This document shows positions 31,853 to 40,780 of a stretch of 43,423 nt of DNA, one piece after another. The DNA lies in assembly GCA_963560005.1 (NCBI GenBank), contig CAUWNG010000023.1, positions 1 through 43,423 on the forward strand, given 5' to 3'. Position numbers and translations under genes: made by a program. The notes beneath the pieces are model-generated. The model saw only the letters and a list, made by a program, of their open reading frames with translations, searched no databases and was not told where the DNA came from. Numbering within the stretch: the first letter of the stretch is position 1; every line of letters starts with the position of its first letter. This stretch comes from CAG-273 sp963560005. Its GTDB lineage: Bacteria; Bacillota; Clostridia; TANB77; CAG-508.

Positions 31853-33436
31853 ATGAAAAAAGCCTTATATAAAGATACTGCTATGGAAATAAAGAATACA
31901 TATAAAAGATTTTTATCAATAATGTTAATAGTTTTATTAGGAGTAGGCTTTTTTGTTGGAATTAAAGCAGCAAGTCCTGACATGAAAAAAACACTTGATA
32001 AATATTTTGATGATCAAAATGTTATGGATATCCAAGTAATATCTACTTTAGGATTAACTGACTCAGATAAAGAAGCATTAAAAAACATAGAAGGTGTAGA
32101 AAGAGTAGAGGCTTCATATCAATTAGATGGTATTCTAAATAGTGGAGAAGAGGAAGTTGTTGTAAAATTGGAAACAATACCAACAGATATTAATAGACTT
32201 GTAATTGAAGATGGAAGATTACCAGAAAATAGTAATGAGTGTGTTGTAGAAAATAGATTTTTAATTGTTACAGAACATAAAATTGGAGATACAGTTGAAG
32301 TAATTACAGATAAAATACAAGATGATGATGGAAATGAAAAGGAAGCATTAAAGAAAAATAAACTAAAAATAGTAGGTACAGTAAGTTCACCATTATATAT
32401 ATCTGAAGAAAGAGGAAACACTAAATTGGGTTCTGGAGTAATAGATTATTATATGTATATAGCTAATGATAATATAAATTCGGAAATATATACAAATGTG
32501 TATTTAACTGTAGATGGAGCTAAGGAACTTCAATCTTATAAAAATAAATATAGTGAAAAAATAGAAAAAGTAAAAACAGAAATAGAAAATATTGCAGAAG
32601 ATAGAAAAGAAAAAAGATATGATGAAATATATAATAAAGCTAATTCTAAAATAAAAGATGCAGAGAAAAAATTAAATAGTGAAAAAGAAAAAGCAGAAAA
32701 AGAATTGAATGATGCAGAAAAACAAATAGAAAACGCAAAAAAGAAACTTGAAACTGGAGAGCAAGAATTAAATAAAAATTTTACAAAAGCAGATAATCAG
32801 TTTGCAGAAGCAGAAAGACAGTTAGAAAAAGCAAAGAATACATTAAAAAATCAAGAGAAAGAATTTAATATAGCAAAACAAGATGCTTTGAATAAAATAG
32901 AAGGTTATAATAAAGATTTAAAAAAATTAAAAGATATACAAAAACAATATAATATTGCAAAAGAAAATTTAAATATTAAGCAAAATGAAATAAAAGAATT
33001 AAATGAACAATTGAAAAATCTTGATTCTACAGCAGATGTAGAAATAATAAAAGAAATAAAGAGAAAAATTGAATTATTAAATAAAGAAATTTATATATTA
33101 AATATAACTATTTCTACTATAGAAAGTGAACTTGCAAACCAAGGAATTTCTGATTTGAATAATACAATAAAAATTATGCAAAAATCTATAACAAATGCTA
33201 AAGATGAATTGACTAAAAATGAAAAGCTAATAGAAAGTGCAAAAAATGAATTAAATAAACAAGAGGCTAAACTTGAAAGTACAATAAAAGAAACATATAA
33301 TCAATTATATTCTGCTAAAGCAGAAATTAAAGAGAGTAAAAACAAAATAAATGAAAATGAAAAAAAATTACAAAATTCAAGAAAAGAATTTGATAAAAAA
33401 ATAAAAAAAGCAGAAAGAGAATTGAACGATGCTTAA
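31853..33436 (+). CDS. N-terminal part of a split FtsX-fold ABC permease (coiled-coil ectodomain)
   Basis: The 527-residue product has a first membrane helix (about 18-38, after the typical basic MEIKNTYKRFLSIMLIVLLGVGFFVGIKAA). A MacB-like periplasmic core domain (about 40-220) follows, then an unusually long Lys/Glu-rich coiled coil (about 225-527). It stops at TAA (33434-33436) in the middle of that coil. The next open frame begins with the immediately following ATG, in the same frame. Intact relatives are single proteins of about 1,100 residues. This half alone lacks the permease helices. No ATPase gene is adjacent. It is either one half of a naturally split transporter, a recent nonsense mutation or a sequence error. 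An AAAGGAGGG site precedes the start. Confidence 0.85.
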   Translation: MKKALYKDTAMEIKNTYKRFLSIMLIVLLGVGFFVGIKAASPDMKKTLDKYFDDQNVMDIQVISTLGLTDSDKEALKNIEGVERVEASYQLDGILNSGEEEVVVKLETIPTDINRLVIEDGRLPENSNECVVENRFLIVTEHKIGDTVEVITDKIQDDDGNEKEALKKNKLKIVGTVSSPLYISEERGNTKLGSGVIDYYMYIANDNINSEIYTNVYLTVDGAKELQSYKNKYSEKIEKVKTEIENIAEDRKEKRYDEIYNKANSKIKDAEKKLNSEKEKAEKELNDAEKQIENAKKKLETGEQELNKNFTKADNQFAEAERQLEKAKNTLKNQEKEFNIAKQDALNKIEGYNKDLKKLKDIQKQYNIAKENLNIKQNEIKELNEQLKNLDSTADVEIIKEIKRKIELLNKEIYILNITISTIESELANQGISDLNNTIKIMQKSITNAKDELTKNEKLIESAKNELNKQEAKLESTIKETYNQLYSAKAEIKESKNKINENEKKLQNSRKEFDKKIKKAERELNDA

Positions 33437-35134
33437 ATGGAATTATTAGTAATAAACAGGCCAGAATGGTATATTTTAGATCGAGACCAAAATGTTGGAT
33501 ATGTAAGTTATATACAAGATACAGATAGGGTCGCAAAACTTGCTACTGTTTTTCCTATTGTGTTTTTTGTAGTTGCAGCATTAATAAGCTTAACTACAAT
33601 GAGTAGAATGGTCGAAGAAGAAAGAGGAGAGATAGGAACTTTAAAAGCTTTAGGATATACAAAGATACAAATAGCAGGAAAATATCTAGTATATGCTACT
33701 TTAGCAACAGTTATTGGAGCTGTAATTGGTATGCTAATAGGATTTAATATTTTGCCTAAAATTATATCTGATATGTATGCTATGATGTATAATCTTCCAC
33801 CATTAATAATTGAATTTAATATAAAATATGCTATGATAGGATTATTAGTTGCAGGAACATGTACATTAGGAGCAACAATTTATTCTTGTGTTAAAGAGTT
33901 GGCACAAACACCAGCAACATTAATGAGACCTAAGGCACCAAAACCTGGAAAAAGAGTTATATTAGAAAAGATTAATTTTATATGGTCTAAATTAAATTTT
34001 ACTCATAAAGTTACTGTAAGAAATCTTTTTAGATATAAGAAAAGATTTTTAATGACAATAATTGGAGTTATGGGATGTACATCTCTAATTATTGCTGGTT
34101 TTGGATTGAGAGATGCTATTGGATATATGGTGCCATCACAATATGGAAATATATTTAAATATGATTTGAATATATCAATAAAAGATAGCAAAAACTCTAA
34201 AAAAACATTAGAAAATATTAAGAAAAATGAAAAAATAGAGGATGCTATAAATTTAAATATGCAATCAGTAGAAATAGTAAAAGATGATAATAATCAAAAT
34301 ATTCAACTAATAGTACCGAATAATGTTAATGAACTAGAAAAATATATATCTTTAAAACCAAGAAAAAATGATGAAGAAAAATATATATTAAATGATGAAG
34401 GAATTATATTAACAGAGAAATTAGCTAAATTACTAAATATAAATGAAGGAGATATAATTAGATTAAGAAATGCAGATGATATTGAAGTTGATGCTAGAGT
34501 TTATAAAATAACAGAAAACTATATAATGCATTATATTTATATGTCACCAACATTATATGAAAAATTATATTGTGAAAAACCAGAATACAATACTATTTAT
34601 GCTAATACAGGAAAATTAGATGAAGGACAGGAAAAAAGTTTAGGAAAAGAAATATTAAATAATGAAGAAAATGTTTCTACTATAGGATTTACATCAGATA
34701 CGAAAAATATTTTTAATGATGTAATGGAAAATATGAATTTTGTTGTTTGGATTTTAATAGTGGCTGCAGGAATGTTAGCAATTGTTGTTTTATATAATTT
34801 ATCAAACACGAATATAAGTGAAAGAATAAGAGAACTTGCTACTATTAAGGTATTAGGATTTTATAATAAAGAAGTATATAATTATGTATCAAGAGAGACT
34901 GTAATATTAACTATTATAGGAATACTTTTTGGATTAGTAGGTGGATATCTTTTAACATTATATATAATAAAAACATGCGAATTAGATATTTTAATGTTCA
35001 ATTCACAAGTCCATATATTAAGCTATGTTTATGGAGTAGTATTAACAGTTATATTTGCAACTATTATAAATATAACAACATATTTTGCATTAAAAAATAT
35101 AAATTTGATTGAGTCATTAAAAAGTGTAGAATAA
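33437..35134 (+). CDS. C-terminal part of the split FtsX-fold ABC permease
   Basis: The 565-residue continuation begins with the end of the coil and PEWYILDRDQNVGYVSY, a conserved segment before the second helix in large FtsX-like permeases. It contains two FtsX domains. The first has TVFPIVFFVVAALISLTTMSRMVEEERGEIGTLKALGYTKIQI, and the second has helices near the C-terminus with ISERIRELATIKVLGFYNKEV. An external domain lies between them (about residues 225-420). The substrate is unknown; relatives are often linked to lipid or peptide export or to sensing. If translated separately it would depend on reinitiation at TAAATG, because only a weak AGAAAGAGAA lies upstream. The start codon is therefore provisional. 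Confidence 0.82.
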   Translation: MELLVINRPEWYILDRDQNVGYVSYIQDTDRVAKLATVFPIVFFVVAALISLTTMSRMVEEERGEIGTLKALGYTKIQIAGKYLVYATLATVIGAVIGMLIGFNILPKIISDMYAMMYNLPPLIIEFNIKYAMIGLLVAGTCTLGATIYSCVKELAQTPATLMRPKAPKPGKRVILEKINFIWSKLNFTHKVTVRNLFRYKKRFLMTIIGVMGCTSLIIAGFGLRDAIGYMVPSQYGNIFKYDLNISIKDSKNSKKTLENIKKNEKIEDAINLNMQSVEIVKDDNNQNIQLIVPNNVNELEKYISLKPRKNDEEKYILNDEGIILTEKLAKLLNINEGDIIRLRNADDIEVDARVYKITENYIMHYIYMSPTLYEKLYCEKPEYNTIYANTGKLDEGQEKSLGKEILNNEENVSTIGFTSDTKNIFNDVMENMNFVVWILIVAAGMLAIVVLYNLSNTNISERIRELATIKVLGFYNKEVYNYVSRETVILTIIGILFGLVGGYLLTLYIIKTCELDILMFNSQVHILSYVYGVVLTVIFATIINITTYFALKNINLIESLKSVE

Positions 35135-35215
35135 AAGAAAATAAGGGGTTAAAAATAATAAATTTATAATTTTTTAAAAGAAATTTTGTACCTAGTAAAG
35201 GAATGAGGGGAATAA

Positions 35216-35983
35216 ATGTATAAAGTACCAAAAGAAAAAATAAAAGAATTTAATAAAGAAGATTATAAATCAGTTGATAAATTTGTAAAAAGACTTACTA
35301 CAACAATGAAGGTAATTTTAGTGCCAAGCTTTATCTTTTCTGTATTATTATATTTATTTGTATTTATATCACTTATATTAATGTTTAAAAGCTTTACAGC
35401 AGAAAAAGATATAAATATACTAAAGGAGTTAAAAAGAAATTATGGTAAAAAATTTACCATAGTTTCAGAAGAATTGATAGATGATTCTGATAATGGATTA
35501 TATAAGGTTTCTCCTAAAGATAATAAAGATGTTGTTTTTAATGTAGTAAAACATTTTGGGGAAATACAAGAAGATTATGGGAAAATTTCAGTAAAAACTA
35601 TTATTGATAAATGGGATAATATAGAAATAAAAAATGCAATGACTATAGAAGAAGGCATTGAGAAGGACAGATTTTTCGATAAATATCCTATATATACTAA
35701 ATATGATATTTATATAGATATAAAAGAATATTCACAAATAGAAGATGCTACACGTAAATTATATGAAATAAAACAATATATAGAAGAAAATGTAGGTAAA
35801 TATTTAGTATATCCTAGATTGAGAATTAATGAGTACTGGAGTACAGTTTATTATGAGAAGGATTATAGTGTAGAGCAATATATAAAATATGAAAAATATG
35901 AGTATATAGATTATTTAAAACGTGAAAATAAAGATTTATCTAAAATACCAAAAGAGGATATGGAAAAGGAGGAATATAATTGA
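35216..35983 (+). CDS. Uncharacterised single-pass membrane protein
   Basis: The 255-residue product starts with a charged cytoplasmic segment of about 30 residues. One long hydrophobic region (about 31-61) follows, then roughly 190 residues of mixed, Tyr/Lys/Asp-rich sequence with no recognised motif. An acidic C-terminus ends KEDMEKEEYN. I do not recognise the family. It has a ribosome site (AAAGGAATGAGGGG), and its stop TGA shares three bases with the TTG start of the transketolase gene (TTGA at 35980-35983), so the two are translationally coupled. That placement suggests co-expression with the pentose phosphate enzyme but does not reveal a function. Confidence 0.8.
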   Translation: MYKVPKEKIKEFNKEDYKSVDKFVKRLTTTMKVILVPSFIFSVLLYLFVFISLILMFKSFTAEKDINILKELKRNYGKKFTIVSEELIDDSDNGLYKVSPKDNKDVVFNVVKHFGEIQEDYGKISVKTIIDKWDNIEIKNAMTIEEGIEKDRFFDKYPIYTKYDIYIDIKEYSQIEDATRKLYEIKQYIEENVGKYLVYPRLRINEYWSTVYYEKDYSVEQYIKYEKYEYIDYLKRENKDLSKIPKEDMEKEEYN

Positions 35984-36819
35984 AAATAACAAAAATTGAG
36001 GCTTTGAAAAAAATAGCCAATGATATTAGAAGAGGGGTTGTAGAAGCGGTATATAATGGAAAATCTGGGCATCCAGGGGGTTCTTTATCTTGTACTGATA
36101 TTCTTACAGTATTATATTTTAATCAGATGAATATAAATCCAAAAGAACCATTGGCAAATGGAAGAGATAGATTTGTTTTATCAAAAGGACATTGTTCACC
36201 TGCTTTATATAGTACATTGGCTGAAAGAGGTTTCTTTGATAAAAAGAATTTAAAAGAATTTAGAAACATAAATAGTAATTTACAAGGGCATCCAGATATG
36301 AATAAAATTCCAGGAGTAGATATGACTACAGGTTCATTGGGACAAGGATTATCTGTATCTGTAGGAATGGCAATTGCTTCAAAAATGGAAAGCATCTGGT
36401 GCAGAGTATACTGCTTAATGGGAGATGGAGAATTAGAAGAAGGACAAGTTTGGGAAGCAGCAATGGCAGCAACTAAGAACAAACTTGATAATTTATGTGT
36501 TATTGTTGATAATAACAATTTACAAATTGATGGGAACATTAAAGAAGTAGCTGGATTAACAAATATAGATTATAAATTTGAGAGTTTTGGATTTAATGTT
36601 ATAAATGTTAATGGTCACGATATAGAAGAATTAATAGTAGCTTTTGAAAAAGCTAAAGAGATTAAAGGTGTACCTACTGCTATTATAGCTAAAACAATTA
36701 AAGGAAAAGGAGTTTCCTTCATGGAAAATCAAGTGGGATGGCATGGAAAAGCACCTAATAAAGAAGAATATGAAAAGGCTATAAAGGATTTAAATGCTAA
36801 TTATATTAAACTAATGTAG
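35980..36819 (+). CDS. Transketolase, N-terminal subunit
   Basis: This is the thiamine-diphosphate-binding half of a two-gene transketolase, which moves two-carbon units between sugar phosphates in the non-oxidative pentose phosphate pathway. The 279-residue product contains SGHPGGSLSCTDILTVLYF, DRFVLSKGHCSPALY and TTGSLGQGLSVSVGMA. The metal/ThDP motif is GDGELEEGQVWEAAMAATKNKLDNLCVIVDNN. The C-terminus KGKGVSFMENQVGWHGKAP is also typical. The TTG start at 35980 is supported by an AAAAGGAGGA site and overlaps the previous stop by four bases. The C-terminal half follows after 12 bases. Confidence 0.96.
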   Translation: MKITKIEALKKIANDIRRGVVEAVYNGKSGHPGGSLSCTDILTVLYFNQMNINPKEPLANGRDRFVLSKGHCSPALYSTLAERGFFDKKNLKEFRNINSNLQGHPDMNKIPGVDMTTGSLGQGLSVSVGMAIASKMESIWCRVYCLMGDGELEEGQVWEAAMAATKNKLDNLCVIVDNNNLQIDGNIKEVAGLTNIDYKFESFGFNVINVNGHDIEELIVAFEKAKEIKGVPTAIIAKTIKGKGVSFMENQVGWHGKAPNKEEYEKAIKDLNANYIKLM

Positions 36820-36831
36820 GGAGGTTAAACA

Positions 36832-37755
36832 ATGGAAATAAAAAAAGCTACTAGAGAAAGTTATGGAGAAAAATTGGCTGAATTGGGAGAAATGAATAAA
36901 AATATTGTTGTTTTAGATGCGGATTTATCTAGTGCAACTAAAACCAATATATTTGCTAAAAAATTTCCTGATAGATTTTTTGATGTAGGAATATCAGAAC
37001 AAAATTTAATGGGAATTGCAGCTGGTTTATCTACTTTTGAAAAAATTCCTTATGTAAGTACATTTGCAATGTTTGCTGCAGGAAGAGCTTATGATCAAAT
37101 AAGAAACAGTATTGCATATCCAAAATTAAATGTAAAAATTTGTGCAACACATGCAGGAATAACAGTAGGAGAAGATGGGGCAACTCACCAGATGATAGAG
37201 GATATAAGTTTAATGAGGACTGTACCTAATATGACTGTTATGTGTACATCAGATGACACACAAACGAAATGGGCAGTTGAAGAAATTTCAAAAATGAAAG
37301 GACCAGTATATTTAAGGTTGTGTAGATTAGCAACACCAATTATTTATAATCAACACCAAAAGTTTGAAATTGGAAAAATGATTCAAATAGGAGATGGTAT
37401 AGATGCAACTATATTTGCAACAGGAGTTACAGTTTCAGAAGCTTTAAAAGCAAAAGAAATATTAAAAACAAAGGGGATTGATGTAAGGGTTATTGATGTT
37501 TGTACAATAAAGCCAATAGATAATCAGATGATTATAAAATGTGCTAAAGAAACTAAAAAGATAATAACTATTGAAGATCATAATGTTATTGGTGGATTAG
37601 GTTCTGCAATATGTGAGGTTTTGGCACAAGAATATCCATGTAAAGTAATTAGAATTGGAATAGAAGATCAATTTGGAAAATCTGGTAAAGCAGAAGAATT
37701 AATGGAATATTATAAAATAAATGCAAATTCAATAGTAGAAAAAATAATGAATTAG
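36832..37755 (+). CDS. Transketolase, C-terminal subunit
   Basis: This is the partner half, with the pyrimidine-binding and C-terminal domains. The 307-residue product has VLDADLSSATKTNIFAKKFPDRFFDVGISEQNLMGIAAGLS, which contains the conserved glutamate that activates ThDP. FAMFAAGRAYDQIRNSIAYP and THAGITVGEDGATHQMIEDI follow. The C-terminal domain ends with EDHNVIGGLGSAICEVL. Split transketolases are common in clostridia and archaea, and the two halves here are adjacent and in order. DXP synthase is excluded by the split architecture. A GGGAGG site precedes ATG 36832. Confidence 0.96.
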   Translation: MEIKKATRESYGEKLAELGEMNKNIVVLDADLSSATKTNIFAKKFPDRFFDVGISEQNLMGIAAGLSTFEKIPYVSTFAMFAAGRAYDQIRNSIAYPKLNVKICATHAGITVGEDGATHQMIEDISLMRTVPNMTVMCTSDDTQTKWAVEEISKMKGPVYLRLCRLATPIIYNQHQKFEIGKMIQIGDGIDATIFATGVTVSEALKAKEILKTKGIDVRVIDVCTIKPIDNQMIIKCAKETKKIITIEDHNVIGGLGSAICEVLAQEYPCKVIRIGIEDQFGKSGKAEELMEYYKINANSIVEKIMN

Positions 37756-37798
37756 AAATATTTTTTTATAAATTTTTAAAAATGGCGAAAAACAAAGA

Positions 37799-37848
37799 AA
37801 AACAGCATTAAAGCAAAGAAGAAGCTAAAAATATGCTGTTTTTTTTGG
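37799..37848 (+). terminator. Intrinsic terminator after the transketolase genes
   Basis: AAACAGCAT (about 37800-37808) pairs with ATGCTGTTT (about 37833-37841) around a loop that holds a small AGC/GCT stem. A run of eight T follows. Confidence 0.8.
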
Positions 37849-37857
37849 AAAAAAGTC

Positions 37858-37886
37858 TTGCAAATAAAGTTATTTATTGTTATTAT
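37858..37886 (+). promoter_or_regulatory. Probable sigma-A promoter of the ftsEX operon
   Basis: TTGCAA (37858-37863), a 17-base spacer and TATTAT (37881-37886) follow the previous terminator and lie 61 bases before the ftsE start. Confidence 0.6.
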
Positions 37887-37947
37887 TAATGGGAATTAAT
37901 ATAAATTAAATAAGAAATGTCTTAATCACATATAAGGAGTTATTGAG

Positions 37948-38635
37948 ATGATAGAATTTAGAAATGTAAGTAAAACTTATGATACTGGTACAGAAGCAGT
38001 GCACAATGCGAATTTTAAAATAGACAAGGGTGAATTTGCATTTTTAGTAGGTAGTTCAGGTTCACGGAAAATCTACTTTAATTAAATTAATATTAAAAGA
38101 GGAAGAGCCAACAAAAGGAAACATAATAATTAATGGAAAAGATACTACTTTTTTAAAGCCTAAGAGAGTACCTTTTTTACGTAGAAGTATGGGAATTGTA
38201 TTTCAGGATTTTAGACTTTTACCAGATAAAACAGTTTATGACAATGTGGCTTATGCTATGTATATAGTTAGGGCAACGCCAAAACATATAAGAAGACAAG
38301 TACCAATGGTATTATCTTTAGTAGGCTTAAGTAAAAAAGCAAAAGTTTATCCAAACGAGTTATCAGGAGGAGAGCAACAAAGAGTTGCATTAGCTAGAGC
38401 ATTAGTTAATAATCCATCAATGTTGATAGCAGATGAACCAACAGGAAATTTAGATCCAGAAACAGCATGGGATATAATGAATCTTTTAAATGATATAAAT
38501 AATAGAGGTACTACTGTTGTGGTTGCAACACATGCAAAAGATATTGTAGACACTATGAAAAAAAGAGTTATTCAAATAGAATCTGGAAACATAATAAGAG
38601 ATGATAAAAAAGGTGGGTATAACAGTGAGATATAG
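37948..38635 (+). pseudogene. ftsE: Cell-division ATPase FtsE, interrupted by a one-base insertion in Walker A
   Basis: FtsE is the ATPase of the FtsEX complex that controls cell-wall hydrolases at the membrane. The start ATG 37948 follows AAGGAG and gives MIEFRNVSKTYDTGTEAV. At the Walker A motif the sequence reads GSSGS and then CGG AAA ATC. Deleting one C (at 38065) restores GSSGSGKSTLIKLI and an open frame to 38635. Without the correction, translation stops at 38083-38085 after 45 residues. Everything downstream is intact: VFQDFRLLPDKTVYDNV, LSGGEQQRVALARAL, LIADEPTGNLD and the switch histidine in VVATHAKD. The otherwise perfect frame suggests a very recent mutation or a sequencing/assembly error, not an old pseudogene. 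Confidence 0.9.
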
Positions 38636-39527
38636 TATATTTGGTTATTTAATAGGGGAAGGTTTTAGAAATACATTTAAAAATAAAAAATCTACAATGG
38701 CATCATTTATAATTATGTGTGCTACAATGTTTGTTTTAGGTATATTTTTTATAATTGGTGAAAATGTAAATTATATGGTACAGACAATAGAAGAGCAACA
38801 AGGAATTGCAGTATTTATAAAAGAAGATGCAACAGAACAACAAGTGAAAGAATTAGGAAATGCAATAAGAGATATGAATTATGTAAACAGTGTAACTTTT
38901 AGAAGTAAAGAAGATGCATTAGCACAAGTAAAAAGTATGTTTAAAGAAAGACAATCATTGCTAAGCAGATATGAAGGAGAAGCAAATCCTTTTCCTTTAT
39001 CTTATGTTGTAACTCTTACAGATTTAACAAAGGTAGATGAAGTTCAAAATAATATAAGTCAATATAAAATTGTAGATAACATAGAAGTAAGCTCCAAGAC
39101 AATAGATACATTAATAAAAGTAGCTGATGGTATAAAAGTGGTGTCAGGAGTAATAATAGTTATTCTTATTTTAATTTCAATATTTATAATTATGAACACA
39201 ATAAAACTTACAGTACATGCAAGAAGAAAAGAAATTTCTATTATGAAATATGTTGGTGCAACAAATGGTTTTATTAGATGGCCTTTCATGGTAGAAGGTA
39301 TGATTATAGGTATTGCTTCAGCATTATTTTCTTTATTAATATTGGGTGGAATATATAATTATGTAGCAGAAAAAATAGCTATAGCATTTGTAAGTATACA
39401 ATTACCAGTTCAATTATTAACTTTTTCAGATATATTTAATTGGTTATTAATTGTTTATCTAATTATAGGAATAGGTATTGGAGCCATAGGAAGTGCAATA
39501 TCTATGAAAAAATATTTAGAAGTATAA
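38625..39527 (+). CDS. ftsX: Cell-division permease-like protein FtsX
   Basis: FtsX is the membrane half of FtsEX. It passes the FtsE ATPase signal to an extracellular hydrolase. The 301-residue product has an N-terminal basic segment and helix (about 20-43), an extracellular domain (to about residue 160) and three more helices in the C-terminal half. ARRKEISIMKYVGATNGFIRWPFMVEG is the FtsX-type loop, and there is no own ATP-binding site. I choose GTG 38625, which has AAAGGTGGG 8-10 bases before it and overlaps the end of ftsE by 11 bases; ATG 38601 upstream lacks a ribosome site. It depends on FtsE, which is frameshifted here. Confidence 0.92.
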   Translation: MRYSIFGYLIGEGFRNTFKNKKSTMASFIIMCATMFVLGIFFIIGENVNYMVQTIEEQQGIAVFIKEDATEQQVKELGNAIRDMNYVNSVTFRSKEDALAQVKSMFKERQSLLSRYEGEANPFPLSYVVTLTDLTKVDEVQNNISQYKIVDNIEVSSKTIDTLIKVADGIKVVSGVIIVILILISIFIIMNTIKLTVHARRKEISIMKYVGATNGFIRWPFMVEGMIIGIASALFSLLILGGIYNYVAEKIAIAFVSIQLPVQLLTFSDIFNWLLIVYLIIGIGIGAIGSAISMKKYLEV

Positions 39528-39546
39528 AAAAAGAGAGGAAAAGCTT

Positions 39547-40725
39547 ATGATGAAAAGAATTATTGCAATTTTCTTAATGTTAGTGCTTTTACAACCATTT
39601 TTCTACACAACAGCTATGGCATTAACTGCAGAGCAACAAGAATATCAAGATAAGATTGATGAAGCAACAGAAAAAAAAGATCAAATAGAAGCTAAAAAAG
39701 ACGATGTATTAGGAGAAATTTCTGACTTAGAAGATTCTATTTATCAAAAAGAAGAGGAAATAGAAGGTTTAAATGTACAAATAAAAAAATTGGAAAATAA
39801 TATAAAAAGAAAAAAGGAAGAATTAGTCAAACTAGAAGAAGAATATAAAAAGAATGAAAAAGAGTTAGAAGATAAATTAGTTACTATATATGAAAAAGGA
39901 CAAATAACTTTTTTAGATGTACTATTATCATCAGAAAGTTTAACAGACTTTATATCAGGGATGTATATGGTTCAAACTTTAACTGCAGCAGATAATGAAT
40001 TATTAGATTCTTTGGAAAAAGAAAGTACAGAAGTAGAAAAAGCAAAAAAAGAATTGGAAGAAGATAAAACAGAACTTGCAGTTACAAAAAAAGAAGTAGA
40101 AAACAAAAAAGCAAGTTTACAAGTTAGTAAAGCAGAAAAAGAAGAAATGGTTGAAAATTTATCAGATGAAGAAAAAAGTTTACAGTCAGATATAGAAGAA
40201 TATAAAGCTGAATTAGAAAGAATAGATGAAGAAATAAAAAAACAAGAGGAAGAAGCAGAAAATATATATAATGGAAGCTTTAATGGAGTATTAGGATGGC
40301 CAATTTCTTCGAATTCTTATGGATACAATATAATTACATCTGATTATGGAGAAAGGGAATCACCAGCTGCGGGTGCAAGTACTTTTCATAGAGGTATAGA
40401 CCTTGGAGTAGATATTGGAACACCAGTATTTTCTTCAGCAGATGGATATGTGTTAAGTGTAATGGAAACAGGGGCAAGGGGATTATTTGTATTAATTAAG
40501 CATGCAGAGGATTTATATACTAGATATCAACATTTAGACAGTAGTAATGTTTATGAAGGTCAATATGTGAAAAGAGGAGATTTAATTGCACATAGTGGCA
40601 ATTCAGGAATAGGTTCAGGCCCACACTTACATTTTGAAGTATTATATGCACCATATTGGACATGTGAAATGAATCCTTTGACTTGCGGTTTAGTAGATAT
40701 ACCTTCAAACTTGATTTATTATTAA
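39547..40725 (+). CDS. Secreted M23 peptidase with coiled coil (FtsEX-linked, EnvC/PcsB-like layout)
   Basis: The 392-residue product has a signal peptide (about 1-25). A long coiled coil (about 28-235) includes the conserved TIYEKGQITFLDVLLSSESLTDFISGMYMVQTL block that relatives use to contact FtsX. The C-terminal M23 endopeptidase domain (about 255-385) keeps the zinc ligands in HRGID (H281, D285) and HLHFEV (H360, H362), so it should be active, unlike Escherichia coli EnvC whose LytM site is degenerate. The C-terminus adds WTCEMNPLTCGLV with two cysteines. It lies 19 bases after ftsX, so it is probably the cognate hydrolase that cuts peptidoglycan peptides at division. Confidence 0.92.
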   Translation: MMKRIIAIFLMLVLLQPFFYTTAMALTAEQQEYQDKIDEATEKKDQIEAKKDDVLGEISDLEDSIYQKEEEIEGLNVQIKKLENNIKRKKEELVKLEEEYKKNEKELEDKLVTIYEKGQITFLDVLLSSESLTDFISGMYMVQTLTAADNELLDSLEKESTEVEKAKKELEEDKTELAVTKKEVENKKASLQVSKAEKEEMVENLSDEEKSLQSDIEEYKAELERIDEEIKKQEEEAENIYNGSFNGVLGWPISSNSYGYNIITSDYGERESPAAGASTFHRGIDLGVDIGTPVFSSADGYVLSVMETGARGLFVLIKHAEDLYTRYQHLDSSNVYEGQYVKRGDLIAHSGNSGIGSGPHLHFEVLYAPYWTCEMNPLTCGLVDIPSNLIYY

Positions 40726-40780
40726 AAATATATTATAATAAATTATGTAAACATATTAAAAGATAGGAGAGTAGAAAACT

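Noticed and set aside
32550..33430. Repetitive Lys/Glu-rich DNA that looks like a sequence repeat
   Set aside because: It encodes heptad-type coiled coil; I see no exact repeated unit.
38060..38070. Programmed +1 frameshift in ftsE
   Set aside because: The site TCA C GGA offers no good re-pairing for the P-site tRNA, has no stop-codon stall or known stimulatory element, and FtsE is not known to be made this way.
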